Position numbers and translations under genes: made by a program. Shown here piece after piece: positions 5,381-6,457 of a stretch of 6,457 nt of DNA. The stretch lies in the NCBI GenBank assembly GCA_964564915.1, contig CAZMCU010000061.1, forward strand, positions 1-6,457. Direction: 5' to 3'. Numbering within the stretch: position 1 is the stretch's first letter; every line of letters begins with the position of its first letter. The stretch is from JAFGBM01 sp964564915 (GTDB taxonomy: Bacteria > Actinomycetota > Actinomycetes > Actinomycetales > Demequinaceae). The notes under the pieces are model-generated. The model worked only from the letters and a program-made list of their open reading frames with translations, did no database searches and was not told the DNA's origin.

Positions 5381-6367
5381 ATGCTGACCACGCGCCCCTC
5401 GCGTTTAGGCCGGACGATCTCGGCGATCGGCCTGGGATCTTGGCAGTTGGGCGGCGACTGGGGCGACGTTGACGACGACCGATCCCAGGAGATACTCAAC
5501 GCCGCCGCCGACTCGGGTGTCACGTTCTTCGACACGGCGGACGTGTACGGCGACGGGCGTTCGGAAAAGGCGGTCGGAGCCTTCCTCGCCTCGCGCCCCA
5601 ACCGGGACGACATCGTCGTCGCCACCAAGATGGGGCGCCGCGCCAGCCCTCACGTTCCCGAGGCCTTCACCCTGGACGCCTTCCGTGCGTGGACCGATCG
5701 GTCGAGGAACAACCTCGGTGTCGACCGCCTCGACCTCGTGCAGCTTCACTGCCCCCCAACTCCGGTGCTGGCTAACCCGAAGACGTACGACGCCCTCGCC
5801 ACCCTTGTGGACGAGGGCGGTGTCGCGAAGGTCGGCGTCTCCGTCGAGACGTGCGAAGAGGCGCTTCTGGCAATCCACGAAGACATCGTGACGAGCGTCC
5901 AGATCATCCTCAACGTGTTGCGCCGCAAGCCCCTCGAACGCGTCATGGCCGAGGCGGAGGGGGCGGGGGTGGCGATCATTGCCCGTGTCCCTCTTGCGAG
6001 CGGACTACTGAGCGGCAAGTACGACGAGAACACCGTCTTCGCTCCGAACGACCACCGCACGTACAACCGGCACGGGGAGGCCTTCGATGTTGGGGAGACC
6101 TTCTCCGGAGTGCCCTTCGACGTCGGGGTGCGGGCGGCTCGGGAGGTCGCGGCACTGACTCCGGAGGGGTGGACCACGGCGCAACTCGCGCTGCGGTGGG
6201 TCATCGACCAGGGTGCGTCCACCGTCATCCCCGGGGCGCGGACGCCGGAGCAGGCCCGCGCGAACGCCGCGGTCGGCGACCTCCCGGCGCTCGGCGACGC
6301 GATCAATGCGTCGCTCGCGGAGATCTACCATCGGACCGTACGGGAATACGTTCACAGCCGTTGGTAG
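5381..6367 (+). CDS. Aldo/keto reductase
   Basis: This is a soluble NAD(P)H-dependent oxidoreductase with a TIM barrel that reduces aldehydes or ketones to alcohols; the physiological substrate cannot be read from sequence. The 328 residues fit the general bacterial branch related to AKR11/AKR12 and YajO-type proteins. The family tetrad is complete: Asp51 and Tyr56 in FFDTADVYGDGRSE (49-62), Lys83 in VVATKMG (79-85) and His123 in DLVQLHCPP (118-126). VPLASGLLSGKYD (203-215) is the typical loop, and VIPGARTPEQARAN (282-295) is the cofactor phosphate-binding segment, favouring NADP. The ATG is set by the in-frame TAA in the -10 box 12 bases upstream. It appears monocistronic, followed after 40 bases by a tRNA gene. 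The CRP-like site suggests control by carbon or cAMP status, pointing to carbohydrate metabolism rather than detoxification, but that is inference. Confidence 0.93.
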   Translation: MLTTRPSRLGRTISAIGLGSWQLGGDWGDVDDDRSQEILNAAADSGVTFFDTADVYGDGRSEKAVGAFLASRPNRDDIVVATKMGRRASPHVPEAFTLDAFRAWTDRSRNNLGVDRLDLVQLHCPPTPVLANPKTYDALATLVDEGGVAKVGVSVETCEEALLAIHEDIVTSVQIILNVLRRKPLERVMAEAEGAGVAIIARVPLASGLLSGKYDENTVFAPNDHRTYNRHGEAFDVGETFSGVPFDVGVRAAREVAALTPEGWTTAQLALRWVIDQGASTVIPGARTPEQARANAAVGDLPALGDAINASLAEIYHRTVREYVHSRW

Positions 6368-6389
6368 GCCGCTCAGGCCCAAGGCCGGG

Positions 6390-6395
6390 TAGGCT
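6390..6395 (+). promoter_or_regulatory. Putative tRNA-Arg -10 box
   Basis: TAGGCT, identical to the hexamers before serC and ugd, lies 12 bases before the mature tRNA 5' end. With the usual 6-7 base spacing, transcription would start near 6402, giving a 5' leader of about six bases for RNase P to remove. No clear -35 is seen. Confidence 0.5.
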
Positions 6396-6407
6396 TCTCA
6401 GGGTCTT

Positions 6408-6457
6408 GCGCCTGTAGCTCAGGGGATAGAGCACCGCACTCCTAAGGCGGGTGTCGC
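6408..6457 (+). tRNA. tRNA-Arg(CCU), 5' 50 bases, cut by the window edge
   Basis: The visible part folds as a tRNA: acceptor strand GCGCCTG (6408-6414), TA, D-stem GCTC/GAGC (6417-6420 and 6429-6432) around AGGGGATA, then A26 (6433). The anticodon arm is CCGCA (6434-6438), loop CTCCTAA (6439-6445), GGCGG (6446-6450). The variable loop is GTGTC and the first two T-stem bases close the window. Anticodon CCT at 6441-6443 reads AGG arginine codons. The innermost anticodon-stem pair (31-39) is A against G rather than a Watson-Crick pair. The T-arm, 3' acceptor strand and any CCA lie outside the window. Confidence 0.93.

Noticed and set aside
6376..6386. GGCC-CAA-GGCC hairpin after the aldo/keto reductase gene as a terminator
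   Set aside because: The stem is only four bases of a self-complementary tetramer and no T-run follows, so it is not supportable as an intrinsic terminator.
6408..6457. tRNA gene as the attachment site of an integrated element
   Set aside because: Only the 5' part of the tRNA is present, no integrase or direct repeat is seen, and the flanking genes are ordinary chromosomal ones.
1..6457. CRISPR array, transposon, toxin-antitoxin, phage or defence system, or a novel multi-gene system
   Set aside because: All genes but the partial left-edge one belong to well-known families, no gap exceeds 86 bases, and no tandem repeats or mobile-element ends were seen on either strand.

Overview
The window is high-GC DNA with strongly G/C-biased third codon positions. 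It carries an intact set of chromosomal housekeeping genes. Three features point to an actinobacterium (Actinomycetota): a phosphoserine aminotransferase of the mycobacterial type, a DtxR/IdeR regulator very close to the mycobacterial protein, and TANNNT -10 boxes placed exactly 6 nt before start codons, the arrangement of leaderless transcripts common in that phylum. I cannot name the genus from the sequence; Micrococcales or Actinomycetales is a guess.

Layout. Positions 1-1299 are read on the minus strand. serC (phosphoserine aminotransferase) is followed one base later by the first 55 codons of a membrane-anchored protein of unknown function that runs off the left edge. A 43-base gap separates serC from the divergent manA (mannose-6-phosphate isomerase). 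After manA, the plus strand carries ugd (UDP-glucose 6-dehydrogenase) behind its own -10 box. ugd shares an ATGA overlap with an iron-type DtxR/IdeR regulator gene. Next comes a secreted NlpC/P60 cell-wall peptidase, then an 86-base gap with a perfect CRP/GlxR-like palindrome and a -10 box, then an aldo/keto reductase. The right edge cuts a tRNA-Arg(CCU) gene.

How the genes fit together. manA and ugd feed nucleotide-sugar pools: manA interconverts fructose-6-P and mannose-6-P, and ugd makes UDP-glucuronate. Both supply envelope polysaccharide, and the NlpC/P60 enzyme acts on peptidoglycan, so there is a loose envelope theme. The IdeR-like regulator is co-translated with ugd, which is an unusual partner. 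serC (serine synthesis) and the aldo/keto reductase look independent.

The regulatory layout is the most informative part. serC, manA, ugd and the reductase each have a -10-like hexamer ending exactly 6 nt before the ATG (TAGGCT, CATGAT, TAGGCT, TAAGTT), which predicts leaderless mRNAs. The DtxR gene and the NlpC/P60 gene instead have Shine-Dalgarno sequences. I found no mobile element, CRISPR array, phage gene, defence system or other candidate for an undescribed system. All genes that lie wholly inside the window look intact. The longest stretch without a gene is 86 bases.
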